Positions 34,801-46,766 of a stretch of 64,000 nucleotides of DNA are shown one piece after another (within the stretch, counting starts at the first letter, position 1; every line of letters begins with the position of its first letter). The position numbers were made by a program, and so were the translations under genes. A model generated the notes under the pieces. It made no database searches. It had not been told where the DNA came from and was given only the letters and a program-made list of their open reading frames with translations. The stretch is from Alphaproteobacteria bacterium (GTDB lineage Bacteria > Pseudomonadota > Alphaproteobacteria > Micropepsales > Micropepsaceae). The stretch is taken from contig JAFKEW010000049.1 of assembly GCA_017308375.1 (NCBI GenBank), positions 62,001 to 126,000 on the forward strand, in the 5' to 3' direction.

Positions 34801-36464
34801 GGCAGGTCCAGCGATGGCAGATTGAGATGGAACGTCCGCGCACAATCGCGCGCGGCATCATACCCCGCATCGGCATGGCGCATCACACCGCTGGCCGGAT
34901 CGTTCCACAACACCCGCGCGATGCGGCGGGCGGCATCGTCGCTGCCGTCGCAGACGATCACCATGCCCGCATGCTGCGAATAGCCCATGCCGACACCGCC
35001 GCCATGATGCAGCGAAACCCAGGTCGCACCGCTCGCCGTGTTGAGCAGCGCATTCAACAGCGGCCAGTCCGATACCGCATCGCTGCCATCTTTCATCGCT
35101 TCGGTTTCGCGATTGGGGCTGGCGACAGAGCCGGAATCGAGATGATCGCGCCCGATCACCACCGGCGCCTTCAATTCGCCGGATGCCACCATGGCGTTGA
35201 ATTTGAGGCCGATACGATGGCGGTCGCCCAACCCCACCCAGCAGATGCGCGCCGGCAGACCCTGAAACGCGATGCGGGCGCGCGCCTGATCGAGCCAGTG
35301 ATGCAGATGCGCATCCTCCGGCAGCAGCGCTTTGACCGCTTCATCGGTGCGGTAAATATCGTCCGGATCGCCGGACAATGCCGCCCAGCGGAACGGGCCG
35401 ATACCGCGGCAGAACAGCGGGCGGATATAGGCCGGCACAAATCCCAGAAAGGCAAAGGCGTCGGCAAGCCCGGCATCCTTCGCCACCTGGCGGATATTGT
35501 TGCCGTAATCGAACACGGGAATGCCGCGGTTGTGGAATTCCAGCATCGCTTCCACATGGGTGCGGATGGAGCTTTGCGCCGCGGCGATAACAGCGGCCGG
35601 ATCGCTTGCCCGTTTTGCTTCCCATTCCGCCATGGTCCAGCCGATGGGAAGATAGCCGTTCAGCACATCATGGGCGGAGGTCTGATCGGTCACCGCATCC
35701 GGGCGCACGTGGCGGCGAACCAGTTCCGGCAAAATCTCACCGGCATTGCCGTGAAGACCGACCGAGATCGGACGTTTTTCCCGTGTGGCGTGCTCGATGC
35801 GGTTGAGCGCATCGTCCAGCGTTTCGGCGACGCAATCGAGATAGCGTGTTTCCAGCCGCCGTTCGATCCGGCTGCGATTGCATTCGATCGCGAGCATGGA
35901 GGCACCCGCCAGCGTTGCCGCCAAAGGCTGTGCCCCGCCCATGCCGCCAAGGCCCGCGGTCAGAATCCAGCGCCCGGAAAGATCGCCGCCATAATGACTG
36001 CGGCCCATTTCGACGAATGTCTCATAGGTGCCCTGAACGATGCCCTGGCTGCCGATGTAGATCCACGAACCCGCGGTCATCTGCCCGTACATCATCAGGC
36101 CCTGGCGATCGAGTTCGTGAAAATGCGCCCAATCCGCCCATTTCGGCACCAGATTGGAATTGGCGATCAATACGCGCGGCGCATCGGCATGGGTTTTGAA
36201 CACGCCCACCGGCTTGCCCGATTGCACCAGCAGCGTTTCATCGCCCTCCAGCGCACGCAATGCGGCAACGATGCGGTCAAACGCCTGCCAGTTGCGCGCA
36301 GCCTTGCCGATGCCGCCATAGACCACCAGATCCTCCGGCCGTTCGGCGACATCGGGGTCCAGATTGTTCATCAGCATGCGCAAGGGCGCTTCGGTCAGCC
36401 AGGATTTCGCAGAAATTTCCGGCCCGCGCGGGCTGCGGATCAGGCGTGCATTGGCGGCTGTCAC
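34797..36464 (-). CDS. hutU: Urocanate hydratase
   Basis: 555 residues; converts urocanate to imidazolonepropionate with tightly bound NAD+. The NAD loop [20 protein letters not shown] and the conserved [24 protein letters not shown] region (here [15 protein letters not shown]) identify it. Starts at GTG 36464 with GGAGG six bases upstream; 3 bases after the hutF stop. Part of hutFUHG. Confidence 0.96.
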   Translation of the reverse strand: MTAANARLIRSPRGPEISAKSWLTEAPLRMLMNNLDPDVAERPEDLVVYGGIGKAARNWQAFDRIVAALRALEGDETLLVQSGKPVGVFKTHADAPRVLIANSNLVPKWADWAHFHELDRQGLMMYGQMTAGSWIYIGSQGIVQGTYETFVEMGRSHYGGDLSGRWILTAGLGGMGGAQPLAATLAGASMLAIECNRSRIERRLETRYLDCVAETLDDALNRIEHATREKRPISVGLHGNAGEILPELVRRHVRPDAVTDQTSAHDVLNGYLPIGWTMAEWEAKRASDPAAVIAAAQSSIRTHVEAMLEFHNRGIPVFDYGNNIRQVAKDAGLADAFAFLGFVPAYIRPLFCRGIGPFRWAALSGDPDDIYRTDEAVKALLPEDAHLHHWLDQARARIAFQGLPARICWVGLGDRHRIGLKFNAMVASGELKAPVVIGRDHLDSGSVASPNRETEAMKDGSDAVSDWPLLNALLNTASGATWVSLHHGGGVGMGYSQHAGMVIVCDGSDDAARRIARVLWNDPASGVMRHADAGYDAARDCARTFHLNLPSLDLP

Positions 36465-36467
36465 ATC

Positions 36468-37835
36468 TCACCTCCGCAATAAGCGGGAAAGCGCTGTGCG
36501 ATAGGCACTGGCAACCTCATCTTCGGCAGGGTGGTGCCCGTCTGACACCACCTTGCGCCCGCCGCACCAGACCTCGCGAATGGTTCCGCCGGGCGCCGCC
36601 GCAAACACGAAGGAATCGAGCAAGGCATCGCCTTCACGGCCGTAAAGCGCAGGCGCATCGCCGTTCAACACCAGAAAATCGGCGCGGGTGCCCGGCGCGA
36701 TCCGCCCCACCGGTGCAGCACAGGCCGCTTCGCCGCCATGAGCTGCATGTTGCCACAACCATGCACCGGCATTGGGAATGTCCGCATCGGCCGACAGCAC
36801 GCGGCGTTCGCGGCTGAGGCGGCGGCCATATTCGAACCAGCGCAATTCCTCTCGCGGGTCGATGGTTATCTGGCTGTCGGTGCCGATGCCGAACATGCCG
36901 CCCAGTGTCTGATATTGCCCGGCCGGAAACAATCCATCGCCAAGATTGCCTTCCGTCGAGGGGCACAAAGTGATGCAAGCCCCGGCATTGACGATCATCC
37001 GGATTTCTTCTGTTCCGATATGTGTACCGTGCACAAGATTCCAATGGCGATTGAGGCCGGCCGTTTCGGCAAGTTGCGCCACCGGCGTGCGGCCGCACCA
37101 GGCAATACACTCCTCCACCTCGCGCCGCTGTTCGGACACATGAATGTGAAAGGCACGGCCGCGAAATTCCTGCGCCACGGTGGCGATCTCCTCGCTCCGT
37201 GCGGCGCGGACCGAGTGAACGCCGACCGCCACGGCCCAATCGGGCTCGGTCTTCACGGCCTGATCCAGTGCGGCCACGAGCCGGGTCAATTGCAGCGGTG
37301 AAATGGCAAAACGGACCTGGCCCGGTGTCAGCGGGCGGCCGCCGCAGCCGCCGGAGGTATAGAGCACCGGCACCAGTGTGATGGCGATGCCCGCCTTCCG
37401 CGCTGCACGCAAATGCGCCATCGCCATGGTGGCAAGATCGGCATAGGGCGCGCCGTTGCGATCATTGTGCAGATAGTGGAATTCACAAACGCGCGTGTAG
37501 CCGGCGCGGATCATCTCGACATAGGCCTGTGCCGCAATCGCTTCCACGTCTTCCGGCGAGATCTGCGCGAGAAAGCGGTACATCGTTTCCCGCCATGACC
37601 AGAAATCGTCATCTGTGGGCCCGCGCAATTCCGCCAGCCCCGCCATCGCACGCTGAAAAGCATGGCTGTGCAAATTGGGCATGCCGCAAATTACCGGGCC
37701 AGGAAGCGTGATGGCATCACCCACAGGCACATCCGGTGTCACGGCGGAGAAGGTGCCATCCGCCGCGATCTCAAACCGGACATTCGAAGCCCATCCCGTG
37801 GCAAGCCGTGCGGCCGGTGCATGAAGACGCATCAT
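36468..37835 (-). CDS. hutF: Formimidoylglutamate deiminase
   Basis: 455-residue amidohydrolase that turns N-formimidoylglutamate into N-formylglutamate and ammonia. Metal-binding NLHSHAFQRAMAG, FHIHVSEQRREVEEC, HGTHIGTEEI and GIGTDSQITIDPREEL are visible. Its presence with hutG instead of hutE defines the two-step ending of the pathway. First gene of the minus-strand hut unit, divergent from hutI across 65 bases. Confidence 0.93.
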   Translation of the reverse strand: MMRLHAPAARLATGWASNVRFEIAADGTFSAVTPDVPVGDAITLPGPVICGMPNLHSHAFQRAMAGLAELRGPTDDDFWSWRETMYRFLAQISPEDVEAIAAQAYVEMIRAGYTRVCEFHYLHNDRNGAPYADLATMAMAHLRAARKAGIAITLVPVLYTSGGCGGRPLTPGQVRFAISPLQLTRLVAALDQAVKTEPDWAVAVGVHSVRAARSEEIATVAQEFRGRAFHIHVSEQRREVEECIAWCGRTPVAQLAETAGLNRHWNLVHGTHIGTEEIRMIVNAGACITLCPSTEGNLGDGLFPAGQYQTLGGMFGIGTDSQITIDPREELRWFEYGRRLSRERRVLSADADIPNAGAWLWQHAAHGGEAACAAPVGRIAPGTRADFLVLNGDAPALYGREGDALLDSFVFAAAPGGTIREVWCGGRKVVSDGHHPAEDEVASAYRTALSRLLRR

Positions 37836-37856
37836 GTTGCGCTGATCCCGTCTTTG

Positions 37857-37872
37857 GCGTTTAGCTAAGCGC
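37857..37872. promoter_or_regulatory. Near-palindrome in the divergent hut promoter
   Basis: GCGTTTAGCTAAGCGC, a 16-bp sequence symmetric except for one base pair of positions, centred between hutF and hutI. No hutC-type regulator gene is in the window, so operator function is only suggested by location. Confidence 0.35.
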
Positions 37873-37900
37873 GGCTGAATTCGTCACGCAAGCACCCATC

Positions 37901-39130
37901 ATGCACGCTGACCGCCTGTTGCTTGATTGCCGGCTTGCCACCATGGCGAAAACCGGCGTGCCTTATGGCACGATGGAGCATGGTGCAGTCCTGATCGATG
38001 GCGGCCGCATTCTTTATGCCGGGCCGCAAGCGGAATTGCCGCAAAGTGCGATTTCAGGATCGAATATTGTCGAGCGTCTGGACGGGCGCTGGGTCACGCC
38101 GGGCCTGATCGATTGCCACACACATCTCATCTTCGCGGGCAACCGGGTGGAGGAGTTCGAGGCACGCCTGAACGGCGCCAGTTACGAGGCGATCGCGCGG
38201 GGCGGCGGCGGCATTCTCTCCACCGTGCGGGCGACGCGCGCGGCCGGTATTGACGACCTGGCGGCGGGGGCCGAAATGCGCCTGGCCCGCATGATCCGCG
38301 ACGGGTTGACGACCATCGAAATCAAAAGCGGTTACGGGTTGGACGCAGAAAGCGAAATGCGCATGTTGTCGGCCGCGCGCCTGCTGGGGCGCAAGGCAGG
38401 TGTGCGCGTTCACGCGACCTATCTCGGCCTGCACGCCGTGCCGCCGGATTACGCCGGGGACCGGCGCGCTTACGTGGCGCAGGTGATTTCCAACTTCCTG
38501 CCACGTGTGGTCGAAGCCGGGCTTTGCGACAGTGCCGATGCCTTCCTTGAAACCATCGCCTTCGATGAAACCGATGTGCGCGCATTCTTCGATGCGGCGC
38601 GGGCGCGGAACATTCCCGTGCGCCTGCATGCGGACCAGTTGACGAACGGCCATGGCGCCAAGCTGGCGGCGGCGTATGGCGCGCTTTCCGCCGATCATCT
38701 CGAACATTGCGATGCGGAAGGGGCGGCGGCGCTTGCCCATGCCGGCACGGTTGCGGTGCTTCTGCCCGGTGCCTTTGTACATCTGGGCGAAACACAAAAG
38801 CCGCCGGTGGCGCTGTTCCGCCAGCACAATGTGGCCATCGCAATTGCCACCGACTGCAATCCCGGCACATCGCCGCTGCTGTCGCCATTGGCGGCGATGA
38901 ATCTCGCCTGCTGCTGTTTCGGCCTGACACCGGAAGAAGCTTTGGCCGGAATGACCGTGCACGCGGCATGCGCCCTGGGCCTGTCAGCCGTGACCGGCAC
39001 GCTGGAAGCCGGGAAAGATGCCGACATCGCGGTGTGGGAGATCGAAAGTCCGGCGGAGCTTTCTTATTGGGCAGGCGTCCTGCCCTGCCGGCGCAGTTAC
39101 GCACGCGGCAAACCGCTCTACACCGCCTGA
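37901..39130 (+). CDS. hutI: Imidazolonepropionase
   Basis: 409-residue amidohydrolase; opens imidazolone-5-propionate to N-formimidoylglutamate. Metal site VDCHTHLIFAGNR-like (here LIDCHTHLIFAGNRVEEFE), EIKSGYGLD, HADQLTNG and ATDCNPGTSP motifs are present. Divergent from hutFUHG, completing the full pathway except uptake and regulator. Confidence 0.95.
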   Translation: MHADRLLLDCRLATMAKTGVPYGTMEHGAVLIDGGRILYAGPQAELPQSAISGSNIVERLDGRWVTPGLIDCHTHLIFAGNRVEEFEARLNGASYEAIARGGGGILSTVRATRAAGIDDLAAGAEMRLARMIRDGLTTIEIKSGYGLDAESEMRMLSAARLLGRKAGVRVHATYLGLHAVPPDYAGDRRAYVAQVISNFLPRVVEAGLCDSADAFLETIAFDETDVRAFFDAARARNIPVRLHADQLTNGHGAKLAAAYGALSADHLEHCDAEGAAALAHAGTVAVLLPGAFVHLGETQKPPVALFRQHNVAIAIATDCNPGTSPLLSPLAAMNLACCCFGLTPEEALAGMTVHAACALGLSAVTGTLEAGKDADIAVWEIESPAELSYWAGVLPCRRSYARGKPLYTA

Positions 39131-39142
39131 ATCGTTTGCACC

Positions 39143-40543
39143 TCAGATGTGAATGGCGTGGCCAAGCGCGCGCAACGCCGCCTCGTGAAATGCCTCACCC
39201 AGGGTCGGGTGAACGTGGATCGTGCCGGCCACATCTTCCAGCAGCGCACCCATTTCGAGTGCATGCGAAAATTCGCCCGACAGTTCGGCGACATGAGCCC
39301 CGACAGCCTGAATCCCCAAAATGCGATGATCGTCGGCGCGGGCCAGCACGCGCACGAAACCGCCATCGTCACCCGCTTCCATGCTGAGCGCGCGGCCATT
39401 GGCGGCAAAGGGAAACTGGGCCGTGATGATGTTTTTATCCTTTTCCGTTTCCGGCGTGGGCAGCATGCCGACGCTGACGATTTCCGGTTCGGTGAAACAG
39501 ACCGCCGGAATTGCAGCCGGTTCGAAATGCCGCCTGCTGCCGGCAATGATGTCCGCCACCAGTTCACCTTGTGCAGCAGCCTTGTGTTCCAGCATCGGTT
39601 CGCCGGCGAGATCGCCAATGGCCCAGACATTGCGCATGGAGGTGTGGCACTGATCATCCACCTTCACAAAGGGGCCGGTCATATCGACCGCCATGTTCTC
39701 CAGACCCCAGCCTTCGGTATTGGGCCGCCGCCCCACCGTGACAAGGACCTTGTCCGCCGGAACGTCCTTCAGCGTGCCGTCCTGCAATTCGACCACAAGC
39801 GCGTTGCCATTGCGGCCCTTGGCGCGCGCGGAAAGATGCAGTTCCACGCCATTGCGGGAAAGCCATTTGCGCACCGGATCGCTGAGCGCCGCATCGTATT
39901 GCGGCAGGATATGATCCGTCGCCTCCACCACCGTGACGTTCGCACCCAGCTTGCGGAACGCGATGCCGAGTTCGAGGCCGATATAACCCGCACCGATCAC
40001 GGCGAGATTTTTCGGCAATGTGTCAAGCGCCAGCGCGTCCGTCGAAGACAGCACATCGCCGCCGAAAGGCAGGAAGGGCAATTCCACCGGCAGCGAACCG
40101 GTGGCAAGCAGCACATGCTCGGCGGTGATATCCCACTCACCGCCGGGGCCCGAAACCGTGCAGTTTTTGCCATCGCGGAAGACGGCCCAGCCCGGCAGCA
40201 CCCGCACCTTTGCCCGTTTGAGAAGGCTGGCCACGCCCTTGTTCAGGCGATCGACAATGCCGTCTTTCCACGCCACGGTTGCCGCGAAATCCAGTTGCGG
40301 CGGCGCAGGCAAGGTGACGCCGGGCATGCCGCCATGGGCGGCGCGCAGCATCACTTCGAACCGGCCGGCCATATGAATGATCGCCTTTGACGGAATGCAA
40401 CCGCGGATCAGGCAGGTGCCGCCAAGACGGTCCGCCTCCACCAGCGTGGTGTCGATGCCAAGCTGGCCGGCGCGGATGGCGGCGACATAGCCGCCGGGCC
40501 CGCCGCCCACAATCAACAATCCGGTATGAAGGGTTTCGGCCAT
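39143..40543 (-). CDS. lpdV: Dihydrolipoyl dehydrogenase of the branched-chain complex (E3)
   Basis: 466 residues with FAD site [20 protein letters not shown], redox pair C44/C49 in [17 protein letters not shown] site [16 protein letters not shown], and C-terminal [14 protein letters not shown]. Three bases after the E2 gene, so the last gene of the bkd operon. Differs from the E3 at 19855-21258 in the LIRGC versus LNVGC active-site sequence, consistent with a dedicated branched-chain enzyme. Confidence 0.92.
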   Translation of the reverse strand: MAETLHTGLLIVGGGPGGYVAAIRAGQLGIDTTLVEADRLGGTCLIRGCIPSKAIIHMAGRFEVMLRAAHGGMPGVTLPAPPQLDFAATVAWKDGIVDRLNKGVASLLKRAKVRVLPGWAVFRDGKNCTVSGPGGEWDITAEHVLLATGSLPVELPFLPFGGDVLSSTDALALDTLPKNLAVIGAGYIGLELGIAFRKLGANVTVVEATDHILPQYDAALSDPVRKWLSRNGVELHLSARAKGRNGNALVVELQDGTLKDVPADKVLVTVGRRPNTEGWGLENMAVDMTGPFVKVDDQCHTSMRNVWAIGDLAGEPMLEHKAAAQGELVADIIAGSRRHFEPAAIPAVCFTEPEIVSVGMLPTPETEKDKNIITAQFPFAANGRALSMEAGDDGGFVRVLARADDHRILGIQAVGAHVAELSGEFSHALEMGALLEDVAGTIHVHPTLGEAFHEAALRALGHAIHI

Positions 40544-40546
40544 AGC

Positions 40547-41911
40547 TCAATCCATGAATATCGTGGCCGGATTTTCCAGCATGGTTTTGACGCGCTGAAT
40601 GAAGGAGGCGGCATCAAACCCATCGACCACGCGATGATCGAAAGAGGAAGACAGATTCATCATCTTGCGGATCACGATCTGTCCGTCGCGCACCACCGGC
40701 CGCTCGATGATCGCATTCGGCCCGATGATCGCGACTTCAGGATGATTGATCACCGGTGTGGTCGCCACTCCGCCCAAAGCACCAAGACTGGTGATGGTGA
40801 TGGTAGAGCCGGTCAACTCCTCCCGGCTGGCCTTGCCCTCGCGCGTCAACGCCGCAAGACGCGCGATTTCGGCGGCCAGATCCCAGACGTCGCGGGCTTC
40901 GGCATGTTTGACCACCGGCACAATCAAGCCGTTGACGGTTTGCGTCGCGATGCCGGCGTGAACCGCACTGTGGCGATGCACAATTCCCGCATCATCGTCG
41001 AAGCGGGCATTGATCTGCGGGAATTCCGGCAGCGCGCGCACCAGGGCGCGGATCAGGAAAGGCAATAGGGTCAGCTTCGGCTGATCTTCCGCTTTGCCTG
41101 CGTTCAGATGGGCGCGCAGGGTTTCCAGCGCCGTCATATCCACTTCTTCGATATAGGCGTAATGCGGAATCCGGCGCTTGGCATCCTGCATCTTCTCCGC
41201 GATCTTGCGGCGCAGGCCGATGATCTTGACCTCTTCCACCACATCGCGCGCCGGGCTGCGGGGCCTGCGCGCATGTTGCGTCCCTTGCGTGCCGCCGTCG
41301 GCGACAAAGGCATCGAGATCGTCGTGGCTGATGCGCCCGGCCGGGCCCGTTCCCGGTACGAACTGCAACGCCACACCCAGTTCGCGTGCACGATTGCGAA
41401 CGGCAGGCGAGGCAAGCGGGCGCGCGCCCAGTGTGCGCACGGCAAACGCCGGTGCCCTTTGTGCGATCTGTCTCTGCGATTGTGCCCCCTTTGGCGGGGC
41501 ACCCGGTGCGGCCGCAATGGTCGCGGATGCAACCGCCGCAGTTCCCGGTTTTTTCTCGCGCGGCGGCTTTTCCTCACGCGTTATCGAAGCATCATCGGCT
41601 TGCACAGCCGCTTCATCCGGTGACGGCGCTGCCGGTTCCGACGCTGCCGCCGGCTTTGTACCGTTAGCCCCTTCCACCTCAAGCTCCACCAGCGGCGCGC
41701 CAACCGGCGCCATCTCGCCCGGTTCGCCATGCAAGGCGAGGATCGTGCCGGTGACGGGCGAGGTCATTTCCACCGTCGCCTTGTCTGTCATCACATCGAC
41801 AAGGTTCTGATCCTCTTCCACCCGGTCGCCGATCTTCACGTGCCAGGCGACGATCTCCGCTTCGGCGGTGCCTTCACCCACGTCGGGAAGTTTGAAGACG
41901 TAATGCCCCAT
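40547..41911 (-). CDS. bkdB: Branched-chain 2-oxoacid dehydrogenase E2 (lipoyl acyltransferase)
   Basis: 454 residues: N-terminal lipoyl domain with K44 in TDKATVEMTSP, a Pro/Ala/Glu-rich linker, the E3/E1-binding domain (ASPAVRNRARELGVAL ... GPAGRISHDDLDAF), and the catalytic domain ending in SFDHRVVDGFDAASF (catalytic His and Asp). One lipoyl domain only. Its start directly follows the E1beta stop. Confidence 0.94.
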   Translation of the reverse strand: MGHYVFKLPDVGEGTAEAEIVAWHVKIGDRVEEDQNLVDVMTDKATVEMTSPVTGTILALHGEPGEMAPVGAPLVELEVEGANGTKPAAASEPAAPSPDEAAVQADDASITREEKPPREKKPGTAAVASATIAAAPGAPPKGAQSQRQIAQRAPAFAVRTLGARPLASPAVRNRARELGVALQFVPGTGPAGRISHDDLDAFVADGGTQGTQHARRPRSPARDVVEEVKIIGLRRKIAEKMQDAKRRIPHYAYIEEVDMTALETLRAHLNAGKAEDQPKLTLLPFLIRALVRALPEFPQINARFDDDAGIVHRHSAVHAGIATQTVNGLIVPVVKHAEARDVWDLAAEIARLAALTREGKASREELTGSTITITSLGALGGVATTPVINHPEVAIIGPNAIIERPVVRDGQIVIRKMMNLSSSFDHRVVDGFDAASFIQRVKTMLENPATIFMD

Positions 41912-42940
41912 TCACCCCTCCATCACACGGCGCATGGCTTCGCCAATGCGTTTCGGCCCCGGGAAATACTGCCACTCGAAGGCGTGCGGGTAAGGTGTGT
42001 CCCAACCGGCAACGCGCTCAACCGGTGCTTCCAGATGATAGAAGCAATGTTCCTGCACCAGCGCGGTCAACTCCGCACCGAAGCCCGACGTCAGCGTTGC
42101 TTCGTGCACCACCACGCAGCGCCCGGTCTTTTCCACCGATTGCACAATGGTTTCGATGTCGAGCGGGATCAGCGTGCGCAGGTCGATCACCTCTGCATCG
42201 ATGCCGGCATCGCGCGCCGCGGCCTGCGCCACATGCACCATGGTGCCATAGGCCAGCACCGTGACATCGCCGCCTTCGCGCACCACATTCGCCTTGCCCA
42301 GCGGCACGGTGTAATAGCCCTCCGGCACTTGGCTCGCAGGGTGTTTCGACCAGGGCTGCACCGGGCGGTCGTGATAGCCATCGAACGGGCCGTTATAAAT
42401 CCGCTTCGGTTCCAGAAAGATCACCGGATCTTCGTCTTCAATCGCGCTGATCAGAAGACCCTTGGCATCGTAAGGCGTGGATGGCACCACGGTTTTCAAG
42501 CCCGTGACATGGGTGAACAAGGCTTCCGGGCTTTGGCTGTGGGTTTGCCCGCCGAAAATACCGCCGCCATAGGGCGTGCGCACCGTCATCGGCACAGTGA
42601 AATCCCCCGCCGAGCGGTAGCGGATGCGGGCCGCTTCCGAGACCAGTTGATCGAAAGCGGGATAAATGTAATCGGCGAACTGAATCTCCACCACCGGGCG
42701 TAGACCGTAAGCCGCCATCCCGATTGCCACCGCCACGATGCCGCCTTCACCGATCGGCGTATCGAAACAGCGCGTGACGCCGTATTTGCGCTGCAACTGG
42801 TCGGTGGCGCGAAACACACCGCCGAAATAGCCGACATCTTCACCGAAGATCAGCACGTCTTCGTTTCGCCCCAGCATCACGTCCATGGCGGAATTGAGCG
42901 CCTGGACCATATTCATCGAAACCATGTTCATCGCCGCCAC
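41912..42940 (-). CDS. bkdA2: Branched-chain 2-oxoacid dehydrogenase E1 beta
   Basis: 342 residues; transketolase pyrimidine-binding half of the thiamine-diphosphate enzyme. FGEDVGYFGGVFRAT, TPIGEGGIVAVAIGMAAYGL, VEIQFADYIYPAFDQ and TPYGGGIFGGQTHSQSPEA are conserved. Three bases after E1alpha and adjacent to E2, in the order alpha-beta-E2-E3. Confidence 0.94.
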   Translation of the reverse strand: MAAMNMVSMNMVQALNSAMDVMLGRNEDVLIFGEDVGYFGGVFRATDQLQRKYGVTRCFDTPIGEGGIVAVAIGMAAYGLRPVVEIQFADYIYPAFDQLVSEAARIRYRSAGDFTVPMTVRTPYGGGIFGGQTHSQSPEALFTHVTGLKTVVPSTPYDAKGLLISAIEDEDPVIFLEPKRIYNGPFDGYHDRPVQPWSKHPASQVPEGYYTVPLGKANVVREGGDVTVLAYGTMVHVAQAAARDAGIDAEVIDLRTLIPLDIETIVQSVEKTGRCVVVHEATLTSGFGAELTALVQEHCFYHLEAPVERVAGWDTPYPHAFEWQYFPGPKRIGEAMRRVMEG

Positions 42941-42943
42941 GTT

Positions 42944-44460
<1,517 letters not shown>

Positions 44461-44493
44461 AAAACAAAAGGGGGCGGACATCTGCCCGCCCCC
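44461..44493 (-). terminator. Terminator downstream of the SDR gene
   Basis: GGGGGCGG (44470-44477) pairs with CCGCCCCC (44486-44493); on the minus strand the stem is followed by TTTTGTTTT (44469-44461). It isolates the SDR gene from the bkd operon. Confidence 0.85.
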
Positions 44494-44516
44494 GTCGCAT
44501 CCTTGATGCGTTTCTC

Positions 44517-45290
44517 TTAACGGGTCTGGCCGCCATCCACCGGCACGATGGCGCCGGTAACAAAACTCGCCACCGGGCTGAGCAGGAAGGCGGCGGCACT
44601 GCCGATTTCCTCCGGCCGGCCGAAGCGGCGCATCGGAACCTCGCGCTTGATCCAGCGCTGCCAGGCTTCCGCCCGCTCACCGGTGGCGCGCTTTTCCCAA
44701 TCCCCGCCGGGGAAAATGATGTTGCCGGGTGCGATGGCATTGACGCGGATGCCGCCGGCGCCGCACAGCCGCGCCAGTTCCTTGGTCAGGTGATTGATGG
44801 CGGACTTGGCCGTGCCATAGGTCAGCGGCGTGCCCAGCGCGCCGAGCCCCGCAATCGAACTGATCAGCAGAAGCGCGCCTTCTTTTCGCGGCCCCATCTG
44901 GCGGATGGCGGTGCGGGCCAGCCGGAACGCCGAGGTCAGATTCTGCGACAGCCCGCCATCCCAGGTTTCATCGTCGAGATCGACGCCCAGCGGCGCGGAA
45001 TCAATCCCGACATTGGCGACCGCACCCCAGACGGGGCCGAGCGCCTTTTCACATCCCGCCAGTGCCTGTTCGATATCGGCGGTCGCGCGCATGTCACCGC
45101 AATAGCTCCACAACTTTTGGGCACCGTATTTTTCACTGAGGCGCGCCATGGTTTCGTCCAGCGATTTCTGCCCCCGTGCCGCAAGGCCGACACGCGCACC
45201 TTCCGCAAGACAGGCTTCGACAATGCCGAGCCCGATGCCGCGGCTGCCGCCGGCGACGAAAATCACTTTGTCCTTGAGCTGAAGATCCAT
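44517..45290 (-). CDS. Short-chain dehydrogenase/reductase (FabG-like)
   Basis: 257 residues. Cofactor loop VAGGSRGIGLGI, NVG near the NNAG position, catalytic Ser in LLISSIAGLG, Tyr and Lys in TYGTAKSAINHL, and a C-terminal VTGAIVPVDGGQ. Start at 45290 has AAGGA eight bases upstream; longer in-frame reading upstream is a shadow of the membrane-protein gene. 26 bases after that gene, probably co-transcribed. Substrate unknown. Confidence 0.88.
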   Translation of the reverse strand: MDLQLKDKVIFVAGGSRGIGLGIVEACLAEGARVGLAARGQKSLDETMARLSEKYGAQKLWSYCGDMRATADIEQALAGCEKALGPVWGAVANVGIDSAPLGVDLDDETWDGGLSQNLTSAFRLARTAIRQMGPRKEGALLLISSIAGLGALGTPLTYGTAKSAINHLTKELARLCGAGGIRVNAIAPGNIIFPGGDWEKRATGERAEAWQRWIKREVPMRRFGRPEEIGSAAAFLLSPVASFVTGAIVPVDGGQTR

Positions 45291-45316
45291 GCGAAAATCC
45301 TTCCGGTTGTGCGATG

Positions 45317-46696
45317 TTATGATTGCTGATCGCGCCCAGTGTCGGACAAACGTCCATCCAGCGCCAGATAGAAACCGCACACCATGACCGCGAGATCGAG
45401 GACATAGAGATAGCGGTAGTCGCAGGCGAGCGAGAGCACAAAGAAACTCAGCGTGAACAGAAATGCACCGGCGATCAGGCCCGCCATGGCAAGATCGGCC
45501 GCGCGCCTGCGCCAGAGCAGAATTCCGAAAAGCATCACCCCGACCAAAGCGAATGCGGCATGCGAAAAAACCGGGGTGCCGGTAAATGCGGTGGCATAAT
45601 TGTCCAGCGCGCGATCGCGCCCATCGAAGCGCCGGACCATGTTCAACGCCTTGAGATCGGAGGGCCGCCCCTCGACACCGACGACAAAGGGCACACAGGC
45701 GGCGATGCGTGGGGTGAAAAATGTCCACCAGAACACGTCTGCGCGCACTTTCAGATAGAGACCGGTGTGATGGCGGATCAGATCCAGCCACTGGGCGGTG
45801 ATCAGATGCGGCGCTGTATTGTCCAGCGCATCCTGAAGATCCGCGGCGCGGGCCAGCGTGTCGTTGCGCGCCGGTGAATAATAGAGGGGTGCCTGCCGGC
45901 GCATGACCCGCGCCAGCCCCGGTGCCTTTTTGTCCCACACCGCAAGCGGCAAATTCGGATCGGCTGCCAGCGCACCGGCCAGATCGAAGGATTGCAGTTG
46001 CGCGATTTCCTGTCCCGTTCCGCCACCCGGAACGCTGCGCAACGACAGGGCGAAGCCGGCAAGCACCAGCGCGGCCACGCCGCCGGATAGCGCCAGCAGG
46101 CCATAACGCAACCCGAAACCGGGGTTCAGCCGCGACGCAATCAAACCCAGGGTGACACCACCGGCCAGCAGCATCAGGATACCGTTCTGCCGGGCCAGCG
46201 CGGCCAGAACCAGAAACAGAACAGCCATCCCGATCAGCCCGATGCGAAGCCCGCGCCGCGGCCAGAACCTTGCAGCCAGAGCCAGAGCGGCAAAACCCGC
46301 CACGGCTGCATCGGCGAACAGAACGTCTTTCCAGACAATGGCCTGGTACAGAACGGTCTGCGGCAGGGCGATCAGCGCCACCGCCACAAGACCGGCGGCA
46401 AGAAAGCGGCCGCGCGCGAACGCAAGCAGGGCGGAAAGCGTGCCGAACAGCAAAAGCTGATCGAACAGGGTAAACAGCCCGGCGCCGGGATGGGCCCAAT
46501 CCGCAATGCCCAGCATCCAGGACATGACGGCCGGGTGCCAGTTGCCATAGCGGCCTTGCCGCCCTTCCAGCAACTGCATTAAAGAATCGTAAGATAGGTG
46601 TCCCGGCCAGTTGATTGCCAAACAAAAGACAAACCCGCTACCAAGAATGAGGCTGAGGATAATCCGGCTGACCGCGGGCTTGGTGCGAAACGGCAT
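45317..46696 (-). CDS. Polytopic membrane protein, possibly GT-C glycosyltransferase-like
   Basis: 459 residues with about ten hydrophobic helices. The first external loop SYDSLMQLLEGRQGRYGNWH followed by PAV resembles, loosely, the acidic first loop of GT-C enzymes, but the catalytic Asp-Glu pair of the ArnT type is not evident. A large loop at about residues 225-330 lies between helices. Start ATG 46696 (MPFRTKPAVSR). Divergent from the polysaccharide fusion enzyme and upstream of an SDR gene. Function not assigned. Confidence 0.6.
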   Translation of the reverse strand: MPFRTKPAVSRIILSLILGSGFVFCLAINWPGHLSYDSLMQLLEGRQGRYGNWHPAVMSWMLGIADWAHPGAGLFTLFDQLLLFGTLSALLAFARGRFLAAGLVAVALIALPQTVLYQAIVWKDVLFADAAVAGFAALALAARFWPRRGLRIGLIGMAVLFLVLAALARQNGILMLLAGGVTLGLIASRLNPGFGLRYGLLALSGGVAALVLAGFALSLRSVPGGGTGQEIAQLQSFDLAGALAADPNLPLAVWDKKAPGLARVMRRQAPLYYSPARNDTLARAADLQDALDNTAPHLITAQWLDLIRHHTGLYLKVRADVFWWTFFTPRIAACVPFVVGVEGRPSDLKALNMVRRFDGRDRALDNYATAFTGTPVFSHAAFALVGVMLFGILLWRRRAADLAMAGLIAGAFLFTLSFFVLSLACDYRYLYVLDLAVMVCGFYLALDGRLSDTGRDQQS

Positions 46697-46724
46697 GGAT
46701 CGGATTTCACCTGCGAATGGCGTG

Positions 46725-46766
46725 ACAGAATTTCGTAGCAAGATTTTCGTGACAAGATTTTCGTGG
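46725..46766. repeat. 14-bp tandem repeats in a divergent promoter region
   Basis: CAAGATTTTCGTGA (46739-46752) is followed at once by CAAGATTTTCGTGG (46753-46766) and preceded by a degenerate copy, ACAGAATTTCGTAG. A perfect octamer TGACGTCA follows at 46787-46794. Repeats spaced by about one and a third helical turns between divergent genes could be protein-binding sites. Confidence 0.6.

Noticed and set aside
45291..46625. A 702-codon frame fusing upstream sequence to the SDR
   Set aside because: The upstream part is an out-of-frame reading of the membrane-protein gene; the SDR has its own ATG and ribosome site at 45290.
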